A stretch of 57,980 nucleotides of DNA from assembly GCA_938010425.1 (NCBI GenBank), contig CALLUO010000038.1, forward strand, positions 1-57,980. Direction: 5' to 3'. A program made the position numbers and the translations under genes. The notes under the pieces are model-generated. The model was not told the origin of the DNA and searched no databases. It saw nothing but the letters and a program-made list of their open reading frames with translations. This stretch comes from an uncultured Elioraea sp. GTDB lineage: Bacteria > Pseudomonadota > Alphaproteobacteria > Acetobacterales > Acetobacteraceae. Below are positions 27,871 through 38,264 of this stretch, piece after piece. The stretch's first letter is position 1, and each line of letters starts with the position of its first letter.

Positions 27871-28965
27871 ATGACCCGCATCACCCGACTCGGCGTTCTC
27901 ACCACAGGGGGCGACTGCGCCGGCCTCAACGCTGCCATCCGCGCTGTGACCATCCGCGCAACGCGCGGCTACGGAGCCGAGGTGGTCGGCATCCTTCAGG
28001 GCACGCTCGGGCTGATGGAGGACCCACCCCGCACCGTCCCGCTTGATGGCCAGACGAACGACACGGCTCTGCTGCGCGCGGGCGGTACCATCTTAGGCAG
28101 CGTCAACCGCGGCAATCCGTTCCGTTTCCCCGTCGAGGGCGGTGGCGAGGAGGATCGCTCCAGCCTCGTCCTGCGCGGGGTCGAGCGGTTGGGGCTCGAC
28201 GCCATCATTGGCATCGGCGGTGACGGGTCGATGCGCATCATGCACCAGCTGATGCAGGTCGGCCGGTTTCCGTTCGTCGGCATCCCAAAGACGATCGACA
28301 ATGACCTCGCCGCCACTGAATACGCCATCGGCCACCACACGGCAGTCGAGGTGGCGATGGAGGCGCTCGATCGCTTGCAGCCAACGGCAGCAAGCCACAA
28401 CCGGATCATGGTGCTGGAGGTGATGGGTCGAGATGCCGGCCACATCGCCCTGTCCGCCGGTGTGGCGGGTGGGGCGGACGTGATCTTGATCCCCGAGATC
28501 CCTTGGCGGGTCGAGGTCGTGGCCCGCGCCATCCTCGATCTGCGCGCGCGGGGGAGGAACTTCGCCCTCGTTGTGGTCGCCGAGGCCGTTCCCTCGCCGG
28601 AAGGTGAGACGGTGCTCGCTGGGCCCTCGGCGGCGGGGGCGATGCCGCGGCTTGGTGGCGTTGGGGCGAGGATCGCCGCCGCGCTCGAGCGCGCCACTGG
28701 GGCAGAGGCGCGCGTCACCGTGCTCGGCCATGTTCAACGCGGCGGCTCTCCTGGCACGCTTGACCGCCTGGTCGCCTCCTCCATGGGCGTGCATGCGGTC
28801 GATCTGGCGATGAATAAGAAGTTTGGGCGCATCGTGGTCTGGCGCGAGGGCCGGGTTGGGGACGCGCCGATAGAGACGGCTGCCCAGCCGGCCCGCCCTG
28901 TCGACCCGCATGGCGATCTCGTCCGCGTGGCGCGTGGCTTGGGGATTTGCTTCGGAGACGCGTGA
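27871..28965 (+). CDS. pfkA: 6-phosphofructokinase, Gly104/Lys124 type
   Basis: Phosphorylates fructose 6-phosphate, 364 residues. Motifs: [19 protein letters not shown] (8-26), GGDGS (116-120), PKTIDND (139-145), [10 protein letters not shown] and GHVQRGGSP. The Gly in GGDGS suits ATP as donor, whereas Lys in PKTIDND is the residue found in pyrophosphate enzymes; this mixed type is known from actinobacterial ATP-dependent enzymes. Start ATG 27871, [14 protein letters not shown]. Divergent from rpmE. Donor specificity should be tested, as PPi enzymes are reversible. Confidence 0.92.
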   Translation: MTRITRLGVLTTGGDCAGLNAAIRAVTIRATRGYGAEVVGILQGTLGLMEDPPRTVPLDGQTNDTALLRAGGTILGSVNRGNPFRFPVEGGGEEDRSSLVLRGVERLGLDAIIGIGGDGSMRIMHQLMQVGRFPFVGIPKTIDNDLAATEYAIGHHTAVEVAMEALDRLQPTAASHNRIMVLEVMGRDAGHIALSAGVAGGADVILIPEIPWRVEVVARAILDLRARGRNFALVVVAEAVPSPEGETVLAGPSAAGAMPRLGGVGARIAAALERATGAEARVTVLGHVQRGGSPGTLDRLVASSMGVHAVDLAMNKKFGRIVVWREGRVGDAPIETAAQPARPVDPHGDLVRVARGLGICFGDA

Positions 28966-29076
28966 CACCTTCGCCGCCACGGCGCTGCCCCGCCCAAGCC
29001 GATGTGCCTGCGTGTCGGCGCACCGTGCTGCACAGTGGCACCAGCACCGAACGGCTGGCGAGGCGGAAGACCTTGC

Positions 29077-29874
29077 TCAGCCTGCCTTCGCCACCGCCCT
29101 TTTTGCCATCACACCAACGAGGTGCGCGCGATACTCGCGGGAGGCGTGGATGTCGTTGTTCAGGTCCTCAGTCGGTGTGCTGATTCCCTCCAGAGCCTCG
29201 GGCGACCACGACTTAGCCAGCGCCTCCTCCATCGCCGCATGGCGAAATACGCCGTTCGCACCAGCGCCCGTGACCGCCACGCGCACCCCCCTCGGCCCCT
29301 TGGCGACGAACACGCCCACCATAGCGTAGCGCGAGGCAGGGTTGGGGAACTTCACGTAGGCTGCCTTCTCGGGGATTGGGAATTCGACCGCAATGACGAT
29401 CTCGTCAGGCTCGAGGGCGGTCGCGAACAGACCGGTGAAAAAATCATCCGCCGCGAGCTTGCGCCTCGACGTGTGCACGGTCGCGCCCAGGGCCAGCACG
29501 GCAGCCGGATAGTCGGCCGTTGGGTCGTGATGGGCGATCGACCCGCCAATCGTGCCGCGGTTGCGCACCTGCGCATCCCCGATATGCGAGGCAAGCTCGG
29601 CGAGTGCCGGGATCGCCTGCCTCACCTCCGCCGAGGCGGCGACGGCCGCATGCGTGGTGCGTCCCTTCACCGTCACCGTCGTTGCGGTGACGGAAATACC
29701 GACCAGGTCCGGGATCGCACCGAGATCAATCAGAGCCGACGGCCGCGCCAGCCTCTGCTTCAACACGGGGATCAGGCTCATACCACCGGAGATGAGCTTC
29801 GCCTCCGGGTCGCCAGCCAACAACTTCACCGCTTCCGCCACACTGGCCGGGCGGTGATAGGCAAAATCATACAT
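29077..29874 (-). CDS. CO-dehydrogenase-like FAD-binding medium subunit (CoxM family)
   Basis: FAD subunit of a xanthine-oxidase-family molybdenum hydroxylase, 265 residues, intact. FAD motifs are AKLISGGMSLIPVL and RNRGTIGGSIAHHDPTADYPA. ATG 29874, MYDFAYHRPASVAEAV. It follows the large-subunit gene by 20 bases in the order small-large-medium. Because the large catalytic subunit is broken, this subunit has no partner here unless another copy exists elsewhere. Confidence 0.9.
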   Translation of the reverse strand: MYDFAYHRPASVAEAVKLLAGDPEAKLISGGMSLIPVLKQRLARPSALIDLGAIPDLVGISVTATTVTVKGRTTHAAVAASAEVRQAIPALAELASHIGDAQVRNRGTIGGSIAHHDPTADYPAAVLALGATVHTSRRKLAADDFFTGLFATALEPDEIVIAVEFPIPEKAAYVKFPNPASRYAMVGVFVAKGPRGVRVAVTGAGANGVFRHAAMEEALAKSWSPEALEGISTPTEDLNNDIHASREYRAHLVGVMAKRAVAKAG

Positions 29875-29893
29875 CGCGTGCTCTCCCCTTCCC

Positions 29894-32255
29894 TCACTCA
29901 GCCGCGAGGTGCTGCCGGCTCGCGCTGATTCTGCGCCAGATCTTCTGCGAGGTCGCCGGCATGTCGATGTGGCGTGCGCCGTAGTCGTGCAGCGCATCGA
30001 CCACCGCGCAGATCACTGCCGGCGGCGCCCGAATGGCGCCCACCTCGCCGCAGCCTTTCACGCGGAGCGGATTGTGCGTGCACATCGTGACCGCGTTGTC
30101 CACCGGAATGTTCAGCATATCGTCCGCCCGCGGCATGGTGTAGTCCATCATGCTGCCAGAGAGGAACTGCCCGGCCTCGTCATGCACGCGGGTTTCGAGC
30201 AGCGCCTGCCCGATGCCCTGTGCCACCCCGCCCTAAACTTAGCCTTCAACAATCATTGGGGTGATCACTCGCCCCACATCGTCAACGGCGGTGAAATTCA
30301 CCACCTCCACCTCGCCCGTGTCGGGGTCGATCTCCACTTCGCAGATGTGGCAGCCGGCGGGAAAGGTGAAGTTTTTCGGATTGTAGAACGCGGTCTCCTC
30401 AAGGCCGGGCTCAAGCTCCTCGATCGGGTAGTTGTGCGGTACGTAAGCGGCGAGACTCACTTCGGCGAAGGACTTCACCCGCTCCGTTCCGGCCATACCT
30501 AAGACCCCGTCCTTGAATTCGATGTCCTCGACTGAAGCCTCAAAAAGATGGGCAGCGATGCGCTTGGCCTTGGCGATGATCTTGTCGAAGGGCTTGACGA
30601 TCGCGGATCCGCCCACCGCGAGAGAACGCGACCCGTAAGTGCCCATGCCGAAGGGAACCTTGGCGATGTCGCCATGCACGATTTCAACCTGGCTCATCGG
30701 CACCCCGAAACGATCCGCGATGAGCTGGACGAAGGTGATCTCCTAGCCCTGGCCGTGGCTGTGCGTGCCAGTAAAGACAGTGATGCTGCCGGCGGTATTG
30801 ATGCGAATGTTTGCCACCTCAGACAGGCCGGCGCGAGCACCAAGCGAACCTACCACCGCCGAGGGCGCAAGGTCATACCTCGATGTAGGTGGAGATGCCG
30901 ATGCCGCGAAGCTTGCCGCGACGGCCGGCCTCTGCCGGGCCGCTGCTCGAAGGTCGCCCAGGCGGAAGCCTTCAGCGCCTCATCTCAGGTGCGATGATAG
31001 TCGCTCCTGTCCTACTGCAGGGCGGCCGGCGTCTGATACGGACACGCATCCTTCGGGATGAAGTTGCGCCGGCGGATCTCGACCCGGTCCATGCCCATCT
31101 CGTGGGCGGCGATGTCGACGAGCCGCTTAAGCAGGAGGGTCGCCTCTGGCCTTCCCGCGCCGCGATAGGCATCGACAGGACCGGTGTTGGTAAAGACGGC
31201 CTTCAGCTCAGCATAGATCGCGGGCGTGGTATACACGCCGGCGAGCAGGGTGGCGGAGAGATAGGGCGGCACGCACGGCGCGAAACTCGACAGATAGGCA
31301 CCCATGTTGGCAAGTGTGCGCACACGGAGTGCGAGAAATCGCCCCTGATCGTCGAGCGCAAGTTTAGCCTGGGTGACGTGATCCCGTCCAGGCATATCAG
31401 ACCGAAAGGATTCGGTGCGATCTGCCGTCCATTTTACCGGCCGCTTAAGCTTGCCTGCCGCCCAGGTGACGATCGCCTCCTCGGCATTGTGGTAGATCTT
31501 GGAACCGAACCCACCGCCGACATCGGCGGCGAAGACGCAAAGCGTGTGTTCGGGGACGTTGAGCACGAAAGCGCCCTTCAGGAGGCGGATCACGTGCGGG
31601 TTCTGGCTCGTCGTCCACAACGTGTAGTCGCCCGTCGCAGCGTCGTAATCGCCGACCGCGCAGCGTGGCTCCATCGCATTCGGAATCAGAGGGTTGTTGA
31701 AGAGCTCGAGCCTCGCGACTTTGCAGGCCTTAGCGAAAGCGGCATCCACCGCACCCTCGTCGCCCAAGTGCCAGTCATAGCAGAGATTCCCCGGCACCTC
31801 GTCATGCACGAGGGGTGCACCGGCATCCAACGCCGCCTCCATACTGGCCAGCGCCGGCAGCACCTCCCACTCGCTGGCAATCCGCTCAGCCGCGTCGCGC
31901 GCCTGTGGCTTCGTTTCCGCGACCAACACCGCCACTGGATCACCCACGTGGCGCACCTTGCTGATGGCAAGCACCGGGTGCGGCGGTTCTGCGATTGGCG
32001 TGCCGTCTTTGTTCTTCACCTGCCAGCTGCACGGCAGGACGCCGATCTTCTCGGCGGCCATGTCCGCCCCGGTGAAGACCGCGATCACCCCCGGCGCGGA
32101 TCGCGCTGGTGTCGATGCCGCGGATTTGCGCATGCGCATGCGGGCTACGCACGATCATCGCGTATGTCTGGTTCAGGCGGTTGATGTCGTCTGTTTAGGT
32201 GCCGCGCCCGAACAGAAAGCGGAGATCCTCACGCCTGCGCACTTTTACTGAAGGG
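29894..32255 (-). pseudogene. Broken molybdenum-binding large subunit (CoxL form II type)
   Basis: Catalytic subunit of a molybdenum hydroxylase, about 780 codons. The sequence is readable almost throughout ([94 protein letters not shown] in pieces). It is interrupted by TAA at 32194-32196, TAG at 31012-31014, TAG at 30743-30745, TAA at 30239-30241 and TAG at 30233-30235, plus frameshifts near 32120 and 30880. AYRGAGR rather than AYxCSFR places it with form II/other hydroxylases, not true CO dehydrogenase. No start codon is evident near 32250. Confidence 0.92.
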
Positions 32256-32359
32256 CCTCAAAACCCATGGACAATCCCCCTCTGTTCCTTCGTGACAGCG
32301 ATTGATCGCGCCGCCATCCGCCATAGGGGGCGCGCCCCACGTGCGCGCAGGCAGCTGGA

Positions 32360-32863
32360 TCACTCGGCTGCGCGGGGAAGTTCGCTCGCCTTACCGTGCA
32401 TCACCACCTGCGCAGCGGCGATGGCGCGGACGATGTTGTGATAGCCGGTGCAGCGGCAGAGATTGCCCTCGAGCCCTTCACGGATCTCGCGGTCGGAGAG
32501 CCCCTGCGGGTTTCGCTGCACGAGATCGATGGCACTCATCACCATGCCTGGCGTGCAGAAGCCGCACTGGAGAGCGTGGTATTCGCGGAACGCCTCCTGC
32601 ATCGGGTGCAGCGTGCCATCGGGCGCCGCAAGCCCTTCAATGGTTAGCACCTCCGTCCCTTCGCACTGCACGGCAAGGATGGTGCAAGACTTCACCGACG
32701 CCCCGTTCACGTGCACCACACAAGCGCCGCACTGGCTGGTGTCACAGCCAACATGCGTCCCGGTAAGCCGAAGCTGCTCGCGCAGCATTTCCACGAGCAG
32801 CGTGCGGTTCTCCACCTCCACGCTCACAGGCTTGCCGTTCACGGTCAGCGAGACCTTCGGCAT
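32360..32863 (-). CDS. CO-dehydrogenase-like [2Fe-2S] small subunit (CoxS family)
   Basis: 167 residues, intact. The plant-type cluster has [15 protein letters not shown] and the second cluster [10 protein letters not shown] and [12 protein letters not shown], all eight Cys ligands being present. ATG 32863 with GAGGGGAG upstream. First gene of the small-large-medium set; a longer frame to 33235 is antisense overlap with the ABC gene and not supported. Its partner large subunit is broken. Confidence 0.93.
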   Translation of the reverse strand: MPKVSLTVNGKPVSVEVENRTLLVEMLREQLRLTGTHVGCDTSQCGACVVHVNGASVKSCTILAVQCEGTEVLTIEGLAAPDGTLHPMQEAFREYHALQCGFCTPGMVMSAIDLVQRNPQGLSDREIREGLEGNLCRCTGYHNIVRAIAAAQVVMHGKASELPRAAE

Positions 32864-32951
32864 GCGGCGTCTCCCCTCTTCGCTGTCGCGGCCATGGCGC
32901 TGCGGCCACCCTCCGTTCACTGGGGAGTGTCGCCAGCGGAAGCAAGTGGCG

Positions 32952-33962
32952 TCAAGCGGCGTGCGCGGGGGCGGGCAAATCGTGGAGATGACAGGCGACA
33001 ACGTGGCCGGGCCCGACCGCCTTGAGCACCGGCTCCTCAACCCGGCAGCGGTCGAAGGCGCGTGGGCAGCGGGTGTGAAAGCGGCAGCCGGGAGGTGGGC
33101 GGATGGGGCTCGGTACGTCGCCCGACAGGATGATTCGGTTGCGCCGCACGGTCGGGTCCGGCACCGGAACGGCCGACAGCAATGCCTCGGTGTAGGGATG
33201 TTTGGGGGCAGAGAACAGCGTCCGCTTCTCCGCAATCTCGACGATCTTGCCGAGATACATCACCGCGACCCGATGGGTGAGGTGCTCGACGATGGCGAGG
33301 TCGTGGCTGATAAACAGCAGCGACAGGTGGAGCTCGCGTTGCAAGTCAGACAGCAAATTGACGATCTGCGCCTTCACCGAGACGTCAAGGGCGGAGACAG
33401 CCTCGTCGCAGACGATGAGGTCAGCACCGGGGGCGAGCGCGCGAGCGATGCCGATGCGCTGCCGCTGGCCGCCGGAAAATTCGTGCGGGAAGCGATTCAT
33501 CGCATCGCGCGGCAGGCGCACCTTATCCAAAAGGTCAGCGATACGGTCGTCGAGGTCAGAGCGCGATCTCGCCAGGCCGAAATTAGTGATCGGCTCGGCC
33601 AGGATGTCGCGCACCTTCAGCCTTGGGTTAAGCGAGGAGAACGGATCCTGGAAGACGACCTGCATCCGCCTCCGCAAAGGCCTTAAACGGCTTGGCGAGA
33701 GGTGGTCGATGCGCACCCCATCGAGCAGAACTTGGCCTGCCGTAGGCTCCAAAAGCCTTAGAACGGTGCGCCCCACGGTCGATTTGCCGCAGCCCGACTC
33801 ACCAACAAGTGAGAGGGTCTCACCGCGCGCTATGGCGAACGACACACCGTCAACTGCATAAACGTAGCCGGTAATTCCGGAGAATAAGCCGGCGCGGATG
33901 GGAAAGTGCTTCTTCAGATCGTTGACCTCCAAAAGCGGTCGACGGCTTGCGGTAGCGTTCAT
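32952..33962 (-). CDS. dppF: Peptide/nickel-type ABC transporter ATPase (DppF/OppF type)
   Basis: 336 residues. Walker [10 protein letters not shown], signature [15 protein letters not shown], Walker [17 protein letters not shown], and C-terminal oligopeptide domain with [14 protein letters not shown]. The GESGCGKST block follows [13 protein letters not shown]. Starts ATG 33962, overlapping the dppD stop by four bases (ATGA). With dppB, C and D it forms a complete importer; the substrate (dipeptide, oligopeptide or other) is not shown. Downstream is the CoxS gene, 88 bases away. Confidence 0.93.
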   Translation of the reverse strand: MNATASRRPLLEVNDLKKHFPIRAGLFSGITGYVYAVDGVSFAIARGETLSLVGESGCGKSTVGRTVLRLLEPTAGQVLLDGVRIDHLSPSRLRPLRRRMQVVFQDPFSSLNPRLKVRDILAEPITNFGLARSRSDLDDRIADLLDKVRLPRDAMNRFPHEFSGGQRQRIGIARALAPGADLIVCDEAVSALDVSVKAQIVNLLSDLQRELHLSLLFISHDLAIVEHLTHRVAVMYLGKIVEIAEKRTLFSAPKHPYTEALLSAVPVPDPTVRRNRIILSGDVPSPIRPPPGCRFHTRCPRAFDRCRVEEPVLKAVGPGHVVACHLHDLPAPAHAA

Positions 33963-34957
33963 GCCGTGACCGCCTCGCGTGCAGCGTGATGGCAGGCGAC
34001 GAAATGTCCCGGCGCCTTCGCCTCGATGGCAGGAGCGATCTGACGGCAGAGCTCGGTCGCTTGTGCGCAGCGCGAAGCGAAGGCGCAGCCGATGATGGGC
34101 TTCCTGAGGTTCGGCACGATGCCTGGAATTTCGGCCAGGCGAGTGGGGGCGTCGGTCGCAAGCGACGAGCCGAGTTTCGGCACTGCGCCGAGAAGCCCGC
34201 GCGTGTAGGGGTGACGCGGCGTGCGGAACAGATCTGCCGCACGCGCCTCCTCGACCTTGCGGCCGGCATACATCACAACGATGCGTTCAGCCATTTCGGC
34301 CACCACGCCTAGATCGTGCGTAATCAGCAGGATCGCAGCACCAACCTTCGCCTTCAGCTCCTGTATCAGGTCGAGGATCTGGGCCTGAATGGTGACATCG
34401 AGCGCCGTGGTCGGTTCGTCAGCGATCAACAGCTTGGGATTGCAGGCGAGCGCCATGGCGATCATCACGCGCTGACGCATGCCGCCCGAGAGCTGGTGCG
34501 GATACTCCTTCACGCGCCGCCGCGCCTCAGGAATGTGCACGAGGTCGAGCATCTCGATAGCGCGCGCCTCCGCCGCGCGGTCGTTTAGCCCCTGATGCAG
34601 TTTCAGGGTCTCTCGGATCTGCCGGCCCACCGTGAGCACCGGGTTGAGCGACGTCATCGGCTCCTGGAAGATCATGCTGATTTCGTTGCCGCGAATGCGC
34701 CGCATCTCGCGCTCGCTGACCGACAGCAGGTCGCGACCGCGAAATGTGATCCGCCCCGTCACCTTGCCTGGCGGTTCCGGGATCAGCCGCAGGATCGACA
34801 TTGAGGTGACGGACTTGCCGCAGCCGGATTCGCCGACGATGGCAAGTGTCTCGCCCGCGTCGATGTGGAACGAGACGCCATCCACCGCGCGCACAATCCC
34901 GTCCGCGGTGCGGAAATGGGTTCGCAGATCCTCAACCGCGAGCAGCCGTTCCGCCAT
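33959..34957 (-). CDS. dppD: Peptide/nickel-type ABC transporter ATPase (DppD/OppD type)
   Basis: 332 residues. Walker [12 protein letters not shown], signature [15 protein letters not shown], Walker [18 protein letters not shown]-terminal [15 protein letters not shown] start at ATG 34957 with GTGAGG eight bases upstream; a GTG at 34969 overlapping the dppC stop (GTGA) is the other choice. Fourth-to-last gene of the dppBCDF run, overlapping both neighbours. Confidence 0.92.
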   Translation of the reverse strand: MAERLLAVEDLRTHFRTADGIVRAVDGVSFHIDAGETLAIVGESGCGKSVTSMSILRLIPEPPGKVTGRITFRGRDLLSVSEREMRRIRGNEISMIFQEPMTSLNPVLTVGRQIRETLKLHQGLNDRAAEARAIEMLDLVHIPEARRRVKEYPHQLSGGMRQRVMIAMALACNPKLLIADEPTTALDVTIQAQILDLIQELKAKVGAAILLITHDLGVVAEMAERIVVMYAGRKVEEARAADLFRTPRHPYTRGLLGAVPKLGSSLATDAPTRLAEIPGIVPNLRKPIIGCAFASRCAQATELCRQIAPAIEAKAPGHFVACHHAAREAVTA

Positions 34958-34965
34958 TGGGGGCC

Positions 34966-35865
34966 TCACAGGCGCTTCGCCATGCGTGGATCAAGCGCGT
35001 CGCGCAGCCCATCGCCCAGCAGGTTCACCGACAGCACGGTGAGCGAGAGGAAGACCGCAGGGAAAAAGACGATGTAGGGCGCGACCTGCCACAGGGCGCG
35101 CCCCTCGGCCATGATGTTGCCCCAGGATGGAATGATCGGCGGCGTGCCTGCACCAATGAAGGAAAGGATCGCCTCCGTGATCATCGCCGAGGCACAAATG
35201 TAGGTTGCCTGCACGGTGAGCGGGGCGAGCGTGTTCGGCAGGATGTGGCGGATGATGATACGCCGCGTCGTGGTGCCGGCTGCGATCGCCGCCTCGACAA
35301 AGGGCTGTTCGCGCAACGAGAGCACCACGCCCCGCACCAGGCGCGAGACGCGCGGGATTTCAGCGATGGTGATAGCGATGATCACGTTCTCAACCGAACC
35401 GCGCGTGGCCGCCATGAGGGCGATGGCGAGCAGGATGGGCGGGATCGACATCAGCCCATCCATCACGCGCATGATGATGCCATCAGCGAGACGGATGAAG
35501 CCCGAGATCAGGCCGATGGCCAGGCCTGCGAGCGAGGCGAGGATTGCCACAGAGAACCCGACGATCAGTGACACCCGCGTGCCGTACAGCACACGCGAGT
35601 AGATGTCGCGCCCAAGCATATCGGTACCGAACCAAAACTCGGCCGATGGCGGGCGGACGCGAAGCCGAGGCGCGAGCGCTTGAGGATCCGTGGTCCAGAG
35701 ATAGGGGGCAAGGAGCGCAATCGCGACCATCAGCGCGAGGATCGTGCCGCCGAGCACGATCGAGGGGTGGCGGCGGAGGAACGTGCGGATATGCCCACGC
35801 TGTGGTTCCTCCGCAAACAGCTCGACTGCAGCAGGGGCGGCAGCGACGGCCGTGTTTTGACTCAA
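34966..35865 (-). CDS. dppC: Peptide/nickel-type ABC transporter permease (DppC type)
   Basis: 299 residues, about six membrane segments, an N-terminal soluble stretch, and the oligopeptide-permease-C fold. EAA-type loop with [20 protein letters not shown], and [21 protein letters not shown] before it, which is highly typical of DppC/OppC. ATG 35865 overlaps the dppB stop by four bases. C-terminus [19 protein letters not shown] is complete. Confidence 0.93.
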   Translation of the reverse strand: MSQNTAVAAAPAAVELFAEEPQRGHIRTFLRRHPSIVLGGTILALMVAIALLAPYLWTTDPQALAPRLRVRPPSAEFWFGTDMLGRDIYSRVLYGTRVSLIVGFSVAILASLAGLAIGLISGFIRLADGIIMRVMDGLMSIPPILLAIALMAATRGSVENVIIAITIAEIPRVSRLVRGVVLSLREQPFVEAAIAAGTTTRRIIIRHILPNTLAPLTVQATYICASAMITEAILSFIGAGTPPIIPSWGNIMAEGRALWQVAPYIVFFPAVFLSLTVLSVNLLGDGLRDALDPRMAKRL

Positions 35866-36803
35866 TAGCGGATCCTCGGGTCGAATAGGATGTAGAGCAG
35901 GTCGATCAGCAAGTTGATCAGCACGTAGACGAAACTGAACAGCAGCACGACACCTTGGATCACCGGATAATCCCGGCGTAGGATGGCGTCGACCGTCAGC
36001 CGCCCGAGCCCGGGGATCGCAAACACGCTCTCCGTGACCACCGCACCACCGATAAGAAGGGCGATGCCAAGTCCAACGACGGTGCTGATCGGCACCGCCG
36101 CGTTCTTCAGCCCGTGCAAGAACAGGATCGGGCCCATGCCGAGCCCCTTCGCCTTCGCCGTGCGGATGTAGTCCTGGGCGAGCACCTCAAGCATGGTCGC
36201 CCGCGTGATGCGCGCGATCAGCGCGATATATACCGTGCCGAGGGCGATGGCTGGCAAGATCAGGTTCTCAAGGAAAGGGAAAAAACCTTCACGCAGCGGC
36301 GTATACCCCTGGACGGGGAGGAGTTCCCATTCAAGAGCGAAAAAATAGGCAAGCACATAGCCGACGACGAAAACCGGAACGGAGAACCCGAACACGGCGA
36401 ACAGCATCACGCCGCGGTCGATCCACGAGCCAGCCTTCCAAGCGGCCAGCACGCCGAGCGGCACCGCAACCGAAACGGCCAGCACGATGGTGAGCACCAT
36501 GAGCGCAAGCGTGGGCTCGATACGTTGCGCGATCATGTGCGTGACGGGAAGGTTGGTGAAGATGGACGTGCCGAGATCGAGGTGCAGAAGACGCCACAGA
36601 AAGTCAGCGAACTGTACAAAGAACGGCCGGTCAAGCCCGAGCGCCTGGCGGATCCGTTCCACGTCCTCGGGTGTCGCCTGATCGCCGGCGATCACCGCCG
36701 CTGGGTCTCCCGGTGCCAACATGAGCATCGAGAACACCACGAAGGCGACCACCAGCATCACCGGGATGGTGGCGAGGATTCGTCTGACAACGTAGGCGAG
36801 CAT
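35862..36803 (-). CDS. dppB: Peptide/nickel-type ABC transporter permease (DppB type)
   Basis: 313 residues, six membrane segments. MLAYVVRRILATIPVMLVV at the start, DPAAVIAGDQATPEDVERIR for the large periplasmic loop, then ATMLEVLAQDYIRTAKAKGL as the EAA loop, all typical of DppB. ATG 36803 follows AAGGGG; a GTG one codon earlier is possible. First transporter gene after the broken binding-protein gene. The run dppB-C-D-F is tightly packed with four-base overlaps. Confidence 0.93.
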   Translation of the reverse strand: MLAYVVRRILATIPVMLVVAFVVFSMLMLAPGDPAAVIAGDQATPEDVERIRQALGLDRPFFVQFADFLWRLLHLDLGTSIFTNLPVTHMIAQRIEPTLALMVLTIVLAVSVAVPLGVLAAWKAGSWIDRGVMLFAVFGFSVPVFVVGYVLAYFFALEWELLPVQGYTPLREGFFPFLENLILPAIALGTVYIALIARITRATMLEVLAQDYIRTAKAKGLGMGPILFLHGLKNAAVPISTVVGLGIALLIGGAVVTESVFAIPGLGRLTVDAILRRDYPVIQGVVLLFSFVYVLINLLIDLLYILFDPRIRY

Positions 36804-36989
36804 CACCCCTTCGACCTGTCGTCAACTCATTGCCAAAGCTGGCTTGTGCTCATGGGCTGATCGGGCCAGAAAAAAGCCTTGTTCATCTTACCCGCTGCAT
36901 ACCGGCCCGGCAGACAGGCGAGATGGTGGCCTTCCGCCACGCGGAACGGTCCTCGGTGCCTGGGACCCCGAGGGGATTGCAGCGCCACT

Positions 36990-38090
36990 GTCGGGACTTT
37001 GACACGCCCCAGAACCAGGGCAGGGGCCCTGGCACAATGCCCGAAACGTTCGTCCGCCACGCCTGGTAGGAGCACTAGAAGCCAGTCGGTGTGAAGGGCT
37101 GGCTGATCATCGCCGCGCGACTGATCTCCTCACACGCAGCGCGCCTTTCCGCCGCGTTGCGGGCGGCAAACCACTTGTCGCGCCCACGCTCGATGGCCGG
37201 ATCGTTCGGCCAGCCGAACCACGCCGCTTCGCCGTGCGCACGCAACCCAAGATAGCTCGCCGGGTTGGTGCCGTCCGCACCGGCGAACCAGGTGAAGAAG
37301 ATGTTCCACCCACCGCGCTCGCGTGGTTCGCGGCTTGCCCGCCGTGCGTCAACACTGTCGCTTGGTCCGGCTGCACGAGCCACTCGATGCGATCGACCAA
37401 CATCCGTTTGCCGCCGGCCAGCCAGTTTGGCGGCTCGTCGCGCGGCACGTCTTGCTCGAAACGGCTCCAAATCGCGCACGCCCCGGGCACCCATTCTGGA
37501 CGGTTGAAGCGCATCGGGCCTGAGCCGACAAACTCGGTGATCTGCTGGAACGGGGCGGTCTCAGCGATCCGCTCCGGCATCATGAAGGCGATCGGCGTGT
37601 TGTTTTTACCAAGCGCGAACAGAAGCTTAGGGTGGGGTGCCGACAGACGGAGCCGAAACGTGCGAGCATCCACCGCCACCAGTTCCTGGCGCAGGGCGCG
37701 AGTCATCTGACCCATGCCGTCGCGCACAATCCAACGCTCGAGGCTCGCCACACAGTCCCGCGCCAGGACCAGTTCGCCGTCATGCCAGCGCAGGCCAGGA
37801 CGGGGGTGAAACGTCGAGCTCAGACCATCGGTGCAGCCCTCTTCGAACTCCACCATCTGCCAGCGCGGCGTAAACGTGTTATCGATACCGTCTATCGTGT
37901 CCCACACCAGCATCGAGGCGGTGCGAACGACGGCCTGCGTGCCCCAAATCGGGTCGAAATTCACGAGATTCGCTTGCGGGACGAAACGAAGGACGCGCTC
38001 TGACGCTTGCGCGATCGCTGGCGCCGGCAGCCCTCCCGCTGCCCCGGCCGCCAACGCTGCGGCACCCTTAAGAACACCCCGACGATTCAT
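36990..38090 (-). pseudogene. Broken family-5 extracellular binding protein (DppA-like)
   Basis: Periplasmic solute receptor, paralogous to the intact gene at 38265-39848. It starts at ATG 38090 with a twin-arginine-like signal (MNRRGVLKGAAALAAGAAGG) and reads well up to RIEWLVQPDQAT near 37370. It then jumps to RRASREPRERGGWNIFF (near 37330) in another frame. Compared with the paralog about 165 residues are missing, a clean internal deletion. A TAG at 37075-37077 follows TPTGF, after which the natural C-terminus still reads in frame (YQAWRTNVSGIVPGPLPWFW). So three lesions: deletion, frameshift and nonsense. Confidence 0.88.
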
Positions 38091-38264
38091 CCTTTCATCC
38101 TTCGGCCCTCTGCCCGCTTGTCCCACACATCACAAGCCTGCGCGACCGTAGAAGGCCCCCCGCCCCCTTCCCAATCACCCACGTGCCGAGTGGCAGTTCC
38201 CTATGGATCAGAGTAGCGTTCCGGTTCTGCTGTCGCCAAGGGGCCATTGGTGCCGTGCGCCAGA

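Noticed and set aside
30889-32184. Plus-strand frame of 431 codons opposite the broken large hydroxylase subunit
   Set aside because: The minus strand reads as a clear molybdenum hydroxylase across the same bases; the plus product is not protein-like.
32360-33235. Extended N-terminus of the [2Fe-2S] subunit
   Set aside because: The added 124 codons overlap dppF antisense and have no family match; ATG 32863 has a good ribosome site.
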